64,000 bases of DNA from Fasciola hepatica. Taxonomy: Eukaryota > Platyhelminthes > Trematoda > Plagiorchiida > Fasciolidae. Position 1 is the first letter of the stretch, and each line of letters begins with the position of its first letter. The notes beneath the pieces were generated by a model, which saw nothing but the letters and a program-made list of their open reading frames with translations, did not search any database and was not told the origin of the DNA. Of the stretch, positions 1-13,390 are shown piece after piece. The position numbers and the translations under genes were made by a program. Location of the stretch: the NCBI GenBank assembly GCA_948099385.1, contig CANUEZ040000104.1:1207501-1271500 (forward strand). Direction: 5' to 3'.

Positions 1-541
1 CTGGTATAGCGCCAACCCAGTCCTGCAGCAGCATTTTACACTTTCAAGGTACAAAACGCATCCCAGACATTGTTACGCTGTTGTCTAGCCTATCTAATAA
101 AGCTTGCAACTTACCTGGATCTTCACTCAGAAGAACAATATCGTCCGCATATTCCAATTAACACAGTTTACTGCATGGGCAAAGATCGATACCGCTATTC
201 TCACACGAGGATAGGGCTACCTAAGGAATCAATTCAATTACAAAATTGAAAAAGAAGGGCAAAAGGGGGCAGCCCTGACCAACACCACTTTCCCTGGTGA
301 ACTCGAGTGAAACATCGCCGTAAGCACGAACTCGGATTCGGCCGTTTGCATACAAACATTGGCACACTGGCATACCCTTAACGAGAGGCAGCGCCAGAAA
401 AAACTGTACGGTCGACTGAATCGAACGCCGCTTTCAGATCAAGGATGACGGAGATTGTGGGATTACAAAAGATGTATCTATACTCTAAGGTTTGCCGAAA
501 AGTAAACGTTTGGTCAATACAACCACAACCGGGTCTGAAAC
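1..541 (-). pseudogene. RTE reverse transcriptase fragment (5' part, cut by window start)
   Basis: On the minus strand this stretch encodes the RT segment around the FDSVDRT catalytic motif (near 415-430) and the following palm region, with frame breaks. It is the 5'-truncated start of an RTE copy whose 3' part would lie in the preceding unit, outside the window. Homology with the plus-strand RTE at 23224-23770 begins at tttcagacccgg, which fixes the 5' truncation at 541. Confidence 0.8.
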
Positions 542-2990
542 ACACAGAGACAAACAAGCAAACAAAAGAACACCAACACCGACCACTTTCCTCCGCATCC
601 AGAACTCGGTGCTCGTCATGTGCACTGGAAACACGACTGCGTTAAGATAACTATTCCAGCTAAGGCATCTTCGAATGACAACTCGACTCATCATTAAATC
701 ACATCAACAATCATCGCACTCACTATCACACACCTCCAAACCACATCACATGCGATGCGAATAATCCCCACAGATAGGAACCGAATGCAAACCAATCTCT
801 ATCGCACCAAAGCTTGATCGTAAACAAATACAATTCAATTGGATGCCCGCTCCTCGGAAACCAATGACGCCCTCGTCAGCCCACCATCTTCAACATCAAA
901 ACAGTAGCGAATGGGTACAACGAAAGATAACAACAGACCATTCGCCGCAACACAAGCAAAGTCGAGCAGTATAATACCCGCATGTTACGTCAAACACTTC
1001 TCAATCATTCACCACTGCGAGCAAATAGATAAAACACATTGAAAAACTACACAAATCAATGCCACACGTGCTCATCAAACAACAAAATAACCAAGAAACT
1101 ATCGTCCACAAAAATTGTTCCCTCTCATCGACTAAAACAACAGTCAATACATTTTCCAATCCCAGTCTATTGGACGGCAAAACATCACTCATCTTGGTGT
1201 GACAACAGACGTTCAGTGGTCATTCCAATAAAACATAGTCTATCAAATTACTCGCAACGGATCTTCATCATTCCCCTCAATTTCATATCCATTGACAAAA
1301 TTGACACAGTACCAAACAGTAAAACCATACCACGAACGACTTCTGTTACCTTCCCAAACAGTTCGGATTCAAAAGAAAACTCCCCTCCAATATGGCCTCT
1401 ATCTATCAGCAAACAAAACACATTAGGTGAACAACGATTAACCAACCGAAAGTGAAAAAATACGATTGAAAGTCAATTGCCAAACTCATGTTGAAAGAAA
1501 TTCCATCCTATATCAATTCGCAGACACTGACTACGAGAAAAACAATAACCAGTATCGAACCAACATATGCGCCGGAAAGAGAAAAATACTGAACAGATTC
1601 GGATAAAGTACGCAAACGGAAACAATGACCAATCAAGATGAACAAAGAATAAAAGTGGGCCCTTGATAAATCCCATTACTATCAAGGTATGAAGAAAAAA
1701 CAATTGTGCTCAAATCATCCATCACACAACACGTTCATAGTACGTGGAAAAATCCGAGTCACAAACACACACACACACACACACACACATACACCAGCTC
1801 GAACAGCTCGTTAGGTGGTTAAACTGATTGCATAATCGACAAAATTTCAGAGATTCGAAATCACTACAGCTGTAACGCCCTCGCACAGATCGCCACAACC
1901 ATCTTTATCGGTCTAAGTGTCAACGCTTGCTTACGAACTTACTGAGCTCCGGCTCACCGAGTTTTCTTCCTGTATTTGCAGATCGTGCACCTGCAACCTC
2001 CACGGAAGACACTGCACCAAACAAACTACACAGCTACGCCGTCCCTACCACAACCACCATAGCCGCCGCAGACGGTCCACTTTCGTCCAATGAAACTTCC
2101 TTCTCTCCCGGATCCATTCGATTTATCATCCAATCTATCGCATCTCCTCAGTACTACAATGAATGGGCTCTTCGGCCCCACTCAACTATGCTCACATAAA
2201 AATATGCACTAAAATATTGCGTCAACAGTGTGAAAAAACACGCAAATCTGTAGCAGCTGGAACGAAGCACCCGTATTTGCTTCCATAGGGCACTCAGAAT
2301 GACTGCAATCGATATTGGAGACTGTCTACAATCAACCCATACTCAAATGGGAAACGCGCATCAGTAGACCCAACTCCGGAAATGAGAAAGAAAAAAAACT
2401 ACACCGCCGTCGAGTGGTAACATTCATTCTCCTATTCCGTCAGAGCTAAGAAATCCGATAACCTAACACCACCAAACCAACTCACTGGGAGACAATACTA
2501 ATCTCACTCAAATAGCTTCACCCGTATCGAGGCCTAAGCTCAAAATACCACGAACACTAATGTCGGCTCTCCATCTTAACACAAACCACCTATCCCATGG
2601 TCCCATATGACCCCCAAAAAATAAGCATACAAATACATGAAATGAAATAGAAAAAAACCGGTTGTACATACTAAACAAACTCAATCTATGAATGAATAGA
2701 TGTAGTAAGAGATCAGATTCTGGCATAATAGGATTCATCATGCATTAGGAGCGAACAGCTCATCACTGAAAACCATGGAAGTACCGAACAACCGTATCGT
2801 CCTCGTTAGCAATCACCAGCTACAGTGAACATCTATCGAGCCCCCACTGGGATTCAAACCCAAAACTACATGTCACCGGATCTTGTTACGCGATACGGTT
2901 CGAAACGCAAGCAAGAACAAACAGTATCATCAGTCCCTACGCAACTCAAATCAGTCTCTCTCTCTCTCTCTCTCTCTCTTGACCTATTGG
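542..2990. repeat. Non-RTE part of the array unit, content unrecognised
   Basis: About 2.4 kb between the RTE 5' truncation and the microsatellites, repeated at 4398-6850, 8277-10705 and 12129-14496. The plus strand is rich in A and C. Plus-strand open frames of 138 codons (1039-1455) and 90 codons (1927-2199, without an ATG start) and minus-strand frames of 65-77 codons recur, but copies this similar would keep any chance frame. Unit 4 breaks the 138-codon frame by a 2-base deletion. I recognise no protein family, rRNA, snRNA or spliced-leader sequence here. Confidence 0.6.
2839..2910 (-). repeat. SINE-like tRNA box B remnant in the array unit
   Basis: Read on the minus strand, the sequence contains GGTTTGAATCCCAGTGG (2844-2860). 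This is a good RNA polymerase III box B / T-arm motif of the kind heading tRNA-derived SINEs in flatworms. No convincing box A is visible upstream, so I read it as the remains of a tRNA-derived SINE. Copies are near 6695-6715, 10573-10595 and 14434-14456. Confidence 0.4.
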
Positions 2991-3003
2991 TCTTTTCCTA
3001 TCA

Positions 3004-3035
<32 letters not shown>
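2953..3035. repeat. (CT)n and (CA)n microsatellites at the RTE 3' end
   Basis: A (CT)n run followed after about 25 bases by a (CA)n run, directly next to the RTE 3' end. Equivalent blocks at 6813-6912 and 10687-10764 differ in length and explain most of the period variation. A second (CA)n run in each unit lies at 1763-1789, 5620-5645, 9500-9522 and 13350-13389. Confidence 0.9.
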
Positions 3036-3037
<2 letters not shown>

Positions 3038-4397
3038 CTTTAGTTCAGTTTATCCAAACACTAACCTCGCACTTCTGTGCTCTAGTTTCGCTTACTACCT
3101 TCCAGTATCGTCCAATCAGGAGCAGAACGAATAGAAGCATAAAGTGAAAAAGATCCGAAAATCAAAGTATTAAGTGGAAATCACGAAGACAAAGAAAGAG
3201 CCCGAATACAATTACGCCACTAGCTGCGACATATAGCCATATCACTTCATGTTTCCAACCTCTTGGTAGGCGGATCTCGTGGACCCAAACACGTCCTACT
3301 TGGCCAAATCCACTGGTCAAGGCTTTCAAACCTTTTTGCCATGTCATGGAATGAACACCTCGACCTACCTTCCAACCATTACCTGCCTCGGAGAACAGCG
3401 TACGCCGAGGATGTCTATCGGTGGGCGCGCGTGATACATGTCCCAGACACCTTAATCTGTCTAGATTCAGTACGTGATTCACAGATGCACCTCTGGTTCC
3501 CAACACCTTACGTCTAACCTCAACATTCCTGATACGGTGTTCCCACCATATTCGAACAATGCTACACAGATATCGGTACTCGAACACCGACAGTCCTCGT
3601 CTACCTTCTACCCTTAACGGCCATGTTTCTGAGCCATATAGAAGAGCTGACCTAACCACCGCATTGTACATTCCACTCTTGACAGACAATTGGATGTCAC
3701 ATCGACGCCACAAATAGCTCAGGTTGGCAAAAGCCAAACGCTCCTTCTGCATACGCGACGACACTTCATCCGATTTCTGTCCATCTGGTCAGATGTAACT
3801 GCCCAAGTAACAAAACTCATCCACTTCAGCTAGGACTTCCCCTGCTAAGAACAGGTCTGGTATAGCGCCAACCCAGTCCTGCAGCAGCATTTTACACTTT
3901 CAAGGTACAAAACGCATCCCAGACATTGTTACGCTGTTGTCTAGCCTATCTAATAAAGCTTGCAACTTACCTGGATCTTCACTCAGAAGAACAATATCGT
4001 CCGCATATTCCAATTAACACAGTTTACTGCATGGGCAAAGATCGATACCGCTATTCTCACACGAGGATAGGGCTACCTAAGGAATCAATTCAATTACAAA
4101 ATTGAAAAAGAAGGGCAAAAGGGGGCAGCCCTGACCAACACCACTTTCCCTGGTGAACTCGAGTGAAACATCGCCGTAAGCACGAACTCGGATTCGGCCG
4201 TTTGCATACAAACATTGGCACACTGGCATACCCTTAACGAGAGGCAGCGCCAGAAAAAACTGTACGGTCGACTGAATCGAACGCCGCTTTCAGATCAAGG
4301 ATGACGGAGATTGTGGGATTACAAAAGATGTATCTATACTCTAAGGTTTGCCGAAAAGTAAACGTTTGGTCAATACAACCACAACCGGGTCTGAAAC
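3035..4397 (-). mobile_element. 5'-truncated RTE retrotransposon spanning units 1/2
   Basis: An RTE-clade LINE fragment of about 1.36 kb. It starts at 4397 inside the RT domain and runs through the palm and thumb into a 200-codon open stretch (3764-3162). That stretch has the signatures [29 protein letters not shown] and RHPRRTLF, typical of the C-terminal half of RTE RTs. The 3' UTR follows and ends at a (TG)n tract near 3035. No endonuclease domain is left and the frame is broken upstream of 3764, so it cannot encode a working protein. The same fragment sits at the same place in each array unit, so it was amplified with the array. Confidence 0.85.
3162..3764 (-). pseudogene. RTE RT C-terminal remnant, 200 codons
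   Basis: Longest open piece of the array RTE fragment. It begins at [15 protein letters not shown] and ends in [14 protein letters not shown]. The same C-terminus is found at 27172-27342 on the plus strand. It is not an independent gene: it lacks the catalytic Asp residues, which lie upstream in another frame. Confidence 0.75.
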
Positions 4398-6808
4398 ACA
4401 CAGAGACAAACAAGCAAACAAAAGAACACCAACACCGACCACTTTCCTCCGCATCCAGAACTCGGTGCTCGTCATGTGCACTGGAAACACGACTGCGTTA
4501 AGATAACTATTCCAGCTAAGGCATCTTCGAATGACAACTCGACTCATCATTAAATCACATCAACAATCATCGTACTCACTATCACACACCTCCAAACCAC
4601 ATCACATGCGATGCGAATAATCCCCACAGATAGGAACCGAATGCAAACCAATCTCTATCGCGCCAAAGCTTGATCGTAAACAAATACAATTCAATTGGAT
4701 GCCCGCTCCTCGGAAACCAATGACGCCCTCGTCAGCCCACCATCTTCAACATCAAAACAGTAGCGAATGGGTACAACGAAAGATAACAACAGACCATTCG
4801 CCGCAACACAAGCAAAGTCGAGCAGTATAATACCCGCATGTTACGTCAAACACTTCTCAATCATTCACCACTGCGAGCAAATAGATAAAACACATTGAAA
4901 AACTACACAAATCAATGCCACACGTGCTCATCAAACAACAAAATAACCAAGAAACTATCGTCCACAAAAATTGTTCCCTCTCATCGACTAAAACAACAGT
5001 CAATACATTTTCCAATCCCAGTCTATTGGACGGCAAAACATCACTCATCTTGGTGTGACAACAGACGTTCAGTGGTCATTCCAATAAAACATAGTCTATC
5101 AAATTACTCGCAACGGATCTTCATCATTCCCCTCAATTTCATATCCATTGACAAAATTGACACAGTACCAAACAGTAAAACCATACCACGAACGACTTCT
5201 GTTACCTTCCCAAACAGTTCGGATTCAAAAGAAAACTCCCCTCCAATATGGCCTCTATCTATCAGCAAACAAAACACATTAGGTGAACAACGATTAACCA
5301 ACCGAAAGTGAAAAAATACGATTGAAAGTCAATTGCCAAACTCATGTTGAAAGAAATTCCATCCTATATCAATTCGCAGACACTGACTACGAGAAAAACA
5401 ATAACCAGTATCGAACCAACATATGCGCCGGAAAGAGAAAAATACTGAACAGATTCGGATAAAGTACGCAAACGGAAACAATGACCAATCAAGATGAACA
5501 AAGAATAAAAGTGGGCCCTTGATAAATCCCATTACTATCAAGGTATGAAGAAAAAACAATTGTGCTCAAATCATCCATCACACAACACGTTCATAGTACG
5601 TGGAAAAATCCGAGTCACAAACACACACACACACACACACACACATACACCAGCTCGAACAGCTCGTTAGGTGGTTAAACTGATTGCATAATCGACAAAA
5701 TTTCAGAGATTCGAAATCACTACAGCTGTAACGCCCTCGCACAGATCGCCACAACCATCTTTATCGGTCTAAGTGTCAACGCTTGCTTACGAACTTACTG
5801 AGCTCCGGCTCACCGAGTTTTCTTCCTGTATTTGCAGATCGTGCACCTGCAACCTCCACGGAAGAGACTGCACCAAACAAACTACACAGCTACGCCGTCC
5901 CTACCACAACCACCATAGCCGCCGCAGACGGTCCACTTTCGTCCAATGAAACTTCCTTCTCTCCCGGATCCATTCGATTTATCATCCAATCTATCGCATC
6001 TCCTCAGTACTACAATGAATGGGCTCTTCGGCCCCACTCAACTATGCTCACATAAAAATATGCACTAAAATATTGCGTCAACAGTGTGAAAAAACACGCA
6101 AATCTGTAGCAGCTGGAACGAAGCACCCGTATTTGCTTCCATAGGGCACTCAGAATGACTGCAATCGATATTGGAGACTGTCTACAATCAACCCATACTC
6201 AAATGGGAAACGCGCATCAGTAGACCCAACTCCGGAAATGAGAAAGAAAAAAAACTACACCGCCGTCGAGTGGTAACATTCATTCTCCTATTCCGTCAGA
6301 GCTAAGAAATCCGATAACCTAACACCACCAAACCAACTCACTGGGAGACAATACTAATCTCACTCAAATAGCTTCACCCGTATCGAGGCCTAAGCTCAAA
6401 ATACCACGAACACTAATGTCGGCTCTCCATCTTAACACAAACCACCTATCCCATGGTCCCATATGACCCCCAAAAAATAAGCATACAAATACATGAAATG
6501 AAATAGAAAAAAACCTGTTGTACATACTAAACAAACTCAATCTATGAATGAATAGATGTAGTAAGAGATCAGATTCTGGCATAATAGGATTCATCATGCA
6601 TTAGGAGCGAACAGCTCATCGCTGAAAACCATTGGAAGTACCGAACAACCGTATCGTCCTCGTTAGCAATCACCAGCTACAGTGAACATCTATCGAGCCC
6701 CCACTGGGATTCAAACCCAAAACTACATGTCACCGGATCTTGTTACGCGATACGGTTCGAAACGCAAGCAAGAACAAACAGTATCATCAGTCCCTACGCA
6801 ACTCAAAT

Positions 6809-6848
<40 letters not shown>

Positions 6849-6870
6849 ACCTATTTGTCCTTTCCTATCA

Positions 6871-6914
<44 letters not shown>

Positions 6915-7735
6915 AACTTTAGTTCAGTTTATCCAAACACTAACCTCGCACTTCTGTGCTCTAGTTTCGCTTACTACCTTCCAGTATCGTCCAATCAGGA
7001 GCAGAACGAATAGAAGCATAAAGTGAAAAAGATCCGAAAATCAAAGTATTAAGTGGAAATCACGAAGACAAAGAAAGAGCCCGAATACAATTACGCCACT
7101 AGCTGCGACATATAGCCATATCACTTCATGTTTCCAACCTCTTGGTAGGCGGATCTCGTGGACCCAAACACGTCCTACTTGGCCAAATCCACTGGTCAAG
7201 GCTTTCTAACCTTTTTGCCATGTCATGGAATGAACACCTCGACCTACCTTCCAACCATTACCTGCCTCGGAGAACAGCGTACGCCGAGGATGTCTATCGG
7301 TGGGTGCGCGTGATACATGTCCCAGACACCTTAATCTGTCTAGACTCAGTACGTGATTCACAGATGCACCTCTGGTTCCCAACACCTTACGTCTAACCTC
7401 AACATTCCTGATACGGTGTTCCCACCATATTCGAACAATGCTACACAGATATCGGTGCTCCAACACCGACAGTCCTCGTCTACCTTCTACCCTTAACGGC
7501 CATGTTTCTGAGCCATATAGAAGAACTGACCTAACCGCCGCATTGTACATTCCACTCTTGACAGACAATTGGATGTCACATCGACGCCACAAATAGCTCA
7601 GGTTGGCAAAAGCCAAACGCTCCTTCTGCATACGCGACGACACTTCATCCGATTTCTGTCCACCTGGTCAGATGCAACTGCCCAAGTAACAAAACTCATC
7701 CACTTCAGCTAGGACTTCCCCTGCTAAGAACAGGT
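3857..7735. repeat. Array unit 2
   Basis: Second copy, 3879 bases, longest because its (CT)n and (CA)n tracts near 6813-6912 are expanded. It shares the gtgaacaac and aaaaccataccacg variants with unit 1, and differs there from units 3 and 4. A T for A change at 7207 puts a stop codon in its RT remnant that the other copies lack. Confidence 0.95.
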
Positions 7736-8276
7736 CTGGTATAGCGCCAACCCAGTCCTGCAGCAGCATTTTACACTTTCAAGGTACAAAACGCATCCCA
7801 GACATTGTTACGCTGTTGTCTAGCCTATCTAATAAAGCTTGCAACTTACCTGGATCTTCACTCAGAAGAACAATATCGTCCGCATATTCCAATTAACACA
7901 GTTTACTGCATGGGCAAAGATCGATACCGCTATTCTCACACGAGGATAGGGCTACCTAAGGAATCAATTCAATTACAAAATTGAAAAAGAAGGGCAAAAG
8001 GGGGCAGCCCTGACCAACACCACTTTCCCTGGTGAACTCGAGTGAAACATCGCCGTAAGCACGAACTCGGATTCGGCCGTTTGCATACAAACATTGGCAC
8101 ACTGGCATACCCTTAACGAGAGGCAGCGCCAGAAAAAACTGTACGGTCGACTGAATCGAACGCCGCTTTCAGATCAAGGATGACGGAGATTGTGGGATTA
8201 CAAAAGATGTATCTATACTCTAAGGTTTGCCGAAAAGTAAACGTTTGGTCAATACAACCACAACCGGGTCTGAAAC
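6913..8276 (-). mobile_element. 5'-truncated RTE retrotransposon spanning units 2/3
   Basis: Second array copy of the truncated RTE, with the same 5' truncation and the same (TG)n 3' end. Its C-terminal RT stretch (7643-7041) is interrupted at 7206-7208, where the minus-strand codon TTG of the other copies is TAG. Confidence 0.85.
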
Positions 8277-10728
8277 ACACAGGGACAAACAAGCAAACAA
8301 AAGAACACCAACACCGACCACTTTCCTCCGCATCCAGAACTCGGTGCTCGTCATGTGCACTGGAAACACGACTGCGTTAAGATAACTATTCCAGCTAAGG
8401 CATCTTCGAATGACAACTCGACTCATCATTAAATCACATCAACAATCATCGTACTCACTATCACACACCTCCAAACCACATCACATGCGATGCGAATAAT
8501 CCCCACAGATAGGAACCGAATGCAAACCAATCTCTATCGCACCAAAGCTTGATCGTAAACAAATACAATTCAATTGGATGCCCGCTCCTCGGAAACCAAT
8601 GACGCCCTCGTCAGCCCACCATCTTCAACATCAAAACAGTAGCGAATGGGTACAACGAAAGATAACAACAGACCATTCGCCGCAACACAAGCAAAGTCGA
8701 GCAGTATAATACCCACATGTTACGTCAAACACTTCTCAATCATTCACCACTGCGAGCAAATAGATAAAACACATTGAAAAACTACACAAATCAATGCCAC
8801 ACGTGCTCATCAAACAACAAAATAACCAAGAAACTATCGTCCACAAAAATTGTTCCCTCTCATCGACTAAAACAACAGTCAATACATTTTCCAATCCCAG
8901 TCTATTGGACGGCAAAACATCACTCATCTTGGTGTGACAACAGACGTTCAGTGGTCATTCCAATAAAACATAGTCTATCAAATTACTCGCAACGGATCTT
9001 CATCATTACCCTCAATTTCATATCCATTGACAAAATTGACACAGTACCAAACAGTAAAACAATACCACGAACGACTTCTGTTACCTTCCCAAACAGTTCG
9101 GATTCAAAAGAAAACTCCCCTCCAATATGGCCTCTATCTATCAGCAAACAAAACACATTAGATGAACAACGATTAACCAACCGAAAGTGAAAAAATACGA
9201 TTGAAAGTCAATTGCCAAACTCATGTTGAAAGAAATTCCATCCTATATCAATTCGCAGACACTGACTACGAGAAAAACAATAACCAGTATCGAACCAACA
9301 TATGCGCCGGAAAGAGAAAAATACTGAACAGATTCGGATAAAGTACGCAAACGGAAACAATGACCAATCAAGATGAACAAAGAATAAAAGTGGGCCCTTG
9401 ATAAATCCCATTACTATCAAGGTATGAAGAAAAAACAATTGTGCTCAAATCATCCATCACACAACACGTTCATAGTACGTGGAAAAATCCGAGTCACAAA
9501 CACACACACACACACACACACATACACCAGCTCGAACAGCTCGTTAGGTGGTTAAACTGATTGCATAATCGACAAAATTTCAGAGATTCGAAATCACTAC
9601 AGCTGTAACGCCCTCGCACAGATCGCCACAACCATCTTTATCGGTCTAAGTGTCAACGCTTGCTTACGAACTTACTGAGCTCCGGCTCACCGAGTTTTCT
9701 TCCTGTATTTGCAGATCGTGCACCTGCAACCTCCACGGAAGACACTGCACCAAACAAACTACACAGCTACGCCGTCCCTACCACAACCACCATAGCCGCC
9801 GCAGACGGTCCACTTTCGTCCAATGAAACTTCCTTCTCTCCCGGATCCATTCGATTTATCATCCAATCTATCGCATCTCCTCAGTACTACAATGAATGGG
9901 CTCTTCGGCCCCACTCAACTATGCTCACATAAAAATATGCACTAAAATATTGCGTCAACAGTGTGAAAAAACACGCAAATCTGTAGCAGCTGGAACGAAG
10001 CACCCGTATTTGCTTCCATAGGGCACTCAGAATGACTGCAATCGATATTGGAGACTGTCTACAATCAACCCATACTCAAATGGGAAACGCGCATCAGTAG
10101 ACCCAACTCCGGAAATGAGAAAGAAAAAAAACTACACCGCCGTCGAGTGGTAACATTCATTCTCCTATTCCGTCAGAGCTAAGAAATCCGATAACCTAAC
10201 ACCACCAAACCAACTCACTGGGAGACAATACTAATCTCACTCAAATAGCTTCACCCGTATCGAGGCCTAAGCTCAAAATACCACGAACACTAATGTCGGC
10301 TCTCCATCTTAACACAAACCACCTATCCCATGGTCCCATATGACCCCCAAAAAATAAGCATACAAATACATGAAATGAAATAGAAAAAAACCTGTTGTAC
10401 ATACTAAACAAACTCAATCTATGAATGAATAGATGTAGTAAGAGATCAGATTCTGGCATAATAGGATTCATCATGCATCAGAAGCGAACAGCTCATCGCT
10501 GAAAACCATGGAAGTACCGAACAACCGTATCGTCCTCGTTAGCAATCACCAGCTACAGTGAACATCTATCGAGCCCCCACTGGGATTCAAACCCAAAACT
10601 ACATGTCACCGGATCTTGTTACGCGATACGGTTCGAAACGCAAGCAAGAACAAACAGTATCATCAGTCCCTACGCAACTCAAATCAGTCTCTCTCTCTCT
10701 CTCTTGATCTATTGGTCTTTTCCTATCA

Positions 10729-10768
<40 letters not shown>

Positions 10769-11587
10769 CTTTAGTTCAGTTTATCCAAACACTAACCTCG
10801 CACTTCTGTGCTCTAGTTTCGCTTACTACCTTCCAGTATCGTCCAATCAGGAGCAGAACGAATAGAAGCATAAAGTGAAAAAGATCCGAAAATCAAAGTA
10901 TTAAGTGGAAATCACGAAGACAAAGAAAGAGCCCGAATACAATTACGCCACTAGCTGCGACATATAGCCATATCACTTCATGTTTCCAACCTCTTGGTAG
11001 GCGGATCTCGTGGACCCAAACACGTCCTACTTGGCCAAATCCACTGGTCAAGGCTTTCAAACCTTTTTGCCATGTCATGGAATGAACACCTCGACCTACC
11101 TTCCAACCATTACCTGCCTCGGAGAACAGCGTACGCCGAGGATGTCTATCGGTGGGTGCGCGTGATACATGTCCCAGACACCTTAATCTGTCTAGATTCA
11201 GTACGTGATTCACAGATGCACCTCTGGTTCCCAACACCTTACGTCTAACCTCAACATTCCTGATACGGTGTTCCCACCATATTCGAACAATGCTACACAG
11301 ATATCGGTGCTCCAACACCGACAGTCCTCGTCTACCTTCTACCCTTAACGGCCATGTTTCTGAGCCATATAGAAGAACTGACCTAACCGCCGCATTGTAC
11401 ATTCCACTCTTGACAGACAATTGGATGTCACATCGACGCCACAAATAGCTCAGGTTGGCAAAAGCCAAACGCTCCTTCTGCATACGCGACGACACTTCAT
11501 CCGATTTCTGTCCATCTGGTCAGATGTAACTGCCCAAGTAACAAAACTCATCCACTTCAGCTAGGACTTCCCCTGCTAAGAACAGGT
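7736..11587. repeat. Array unit 3
   Basis: Third copy, 3852 bases. It shares the gatgaacaac (near 9160) and aaaacaataccacg (near 9055) variants with unit 4, and has shorter (CT)n tracts than units 1 and 2. The RT remnant at 10893-11495 is open for 200 codons. Confidence 0.95.
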
Positions 11588-12128
11588 CTGGTATAGCGCC
11601 AACCCAGTCCTGCAGCAGCATTTTACACTTTCAAGGTACAAAACGCATCCCAGACATTGTTACGCTGTTGTCTAGCCTATCTAATAAAGCTTGCAACTTA
11701 CCTGGATCTTCACTCAGAAGAACAATATCGTCCGCATATTCCAATTAACACAGTTTACTGCATGGGCAAAGATCGATACCGCTATTCTCACACGAGGATA
11801 GGGCTACCTAAGGAATCAATTCAATTACAAAATTGAAAAAGAAGGGCAAAAGGGGGCAGCCCTGACCAACACCACTTTCCCTGGTGAACTCGAGTGAAAC
11901 ATCGCCGTAAGCACGAACTCGGATTCGGCCGTTTGCATACAAACATTGGCACACTGGCATACCCTTAACGAGAGGCAGCGCCAGAAAAAACTGTACGGTC
12001 GACTGAATCGAACGCCGCTTTCAGATCAAGGATGACGGAGATTGTGGGATTACAAAAGATGTATCTATACTCTAAGGTTTGCCGAAAAGTAAACGTTTGG
12101 TCAATACAACCACAACCGGGTCTGAAAC
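10765..12128 (-). mobile_element. 5'-truncated RTE retrotransposon spanning units 3/4
   Basis: Third complete array copy of the truncated RTE, with the RT C-terminal remnant open at 11495-10893. Its amino acid variants (AVRSVLL, VLEHRY) match unit 2 rather than unit 1. Confidence 0.85.
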
Positions 12129-13346
12129 ACACAGAGACAAACAAGCAAACAAAAGAACACCAACACCGACCACTTTCCTCCGCATCCAGAACTCGGTGCT
12201 CGTCATGTGCACTGGAAACACGACTGCGTTAAGATAACTATTCCAGCTAAGGCATCTTCGAATGACAACTCGACTCATCATTAAATCACATCAACAATCA
12301 TCGTACTCACTATCACACACCTCCAAACCACATCATATGCGATGCGAATAATCCCCACAGATAGGAACCGAATGCAAACCAATCTCTATCGCGCCAAAGC
12401 TTGATCGTAAACAAATACAATTCAATTGGATGCCCGCTCCTCGGAAACCAATGACGCCCTCGTCAGCCCACCATCTTCAACATCAAAACAGTAGCGAATG
12501 GGTACAACGAAAGATAACAACAGACCATTCGCCGCAACACAAGCAAAGTCGAGCAGTATAATACCCGCATGTTACGTCAAACACTTCTCAATCATTCACC
12601 ACTGCGAGCAAATAGATAAAACACATTGAAAAACTACACAAATCAATGCCACACGTGCTCATCAAACAACAAAATAACCAAGAAACTATCGTCCACAAAA
12701 ATTGTTCCCTCTCATCGACTAAAACAACAGTCAATACATTTTCCAATCCCAGTCTATTGGACGGCAAAACATCACTCATCTTGGTGTGACAACAGACGTT
12801 CAGTGGTCATTCCAATAAAACAGTCTATCAAATTACTCGCAACGGATCTTCATCATTCCCCTCAATTTCATATCCATTGACAAAATTGACACAGTACCAA
12901 ACAGTAAAACAATACCACGAACGACTTCTGTTACCTTCCCAAACAGTTCGGATTCAAAAGAAAACTCCCCTCCAATATGGCCTCTATCTATCAGCAAACA
13001 AAACACATTAGATGAACAACGATTAACCAACCGAAAGTGAAAAAATACGATTGAAAGTCAATTGCCAAACTCATGTTGAAAGAAATTCCATCCTATATCA
13101 ATTCGCAGACACTGACTACGAGAAAAACAATAACCAGTATCGAACCAACATATGCGCCGGAAAGAGAAAAATACTGAACAGATTCGGATAAAGTACGCAA
13201 ACGGAAACAATGACCAATCAAGATGAACAAAGAATAAAAGTGGGCCCTTGATAAATCCCATTACTATCAAGGTATGAAGAAAAAACAATTGTGCTCAAAT
13301 CATCCATCACACAACACGTTCATAGTACGTGGAAAAATCCGAGTCA

Positions 13347-13390
<44 letters not shown>

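Larger units (their letters stand above)
1..3856. repeat. Array unit 1
   Basis: First visible copy, 3856 bases. It has private variants relative to units 2-4, for example ccggttgtac near 2660 where the others read cctgttgtac, and atcgcactcac near 712 where the others read atcgtactcac. In its RT remnant the codons read VVRSALL and VFEYRY, while units 2 and 3 read AVRSVLL and VLEHRY. Confidence 0.95.

Noticed and set aside
1039..1455. 138-codon frame repeated in the array as a gene family
   Set aside because: Copies are nearly identical at the DNA level, so shared frames prove nothing. Unit 4 breaks the frame by a 2-base deletion, there is no recognisable domain and composition follows the A+C bias of the strand.
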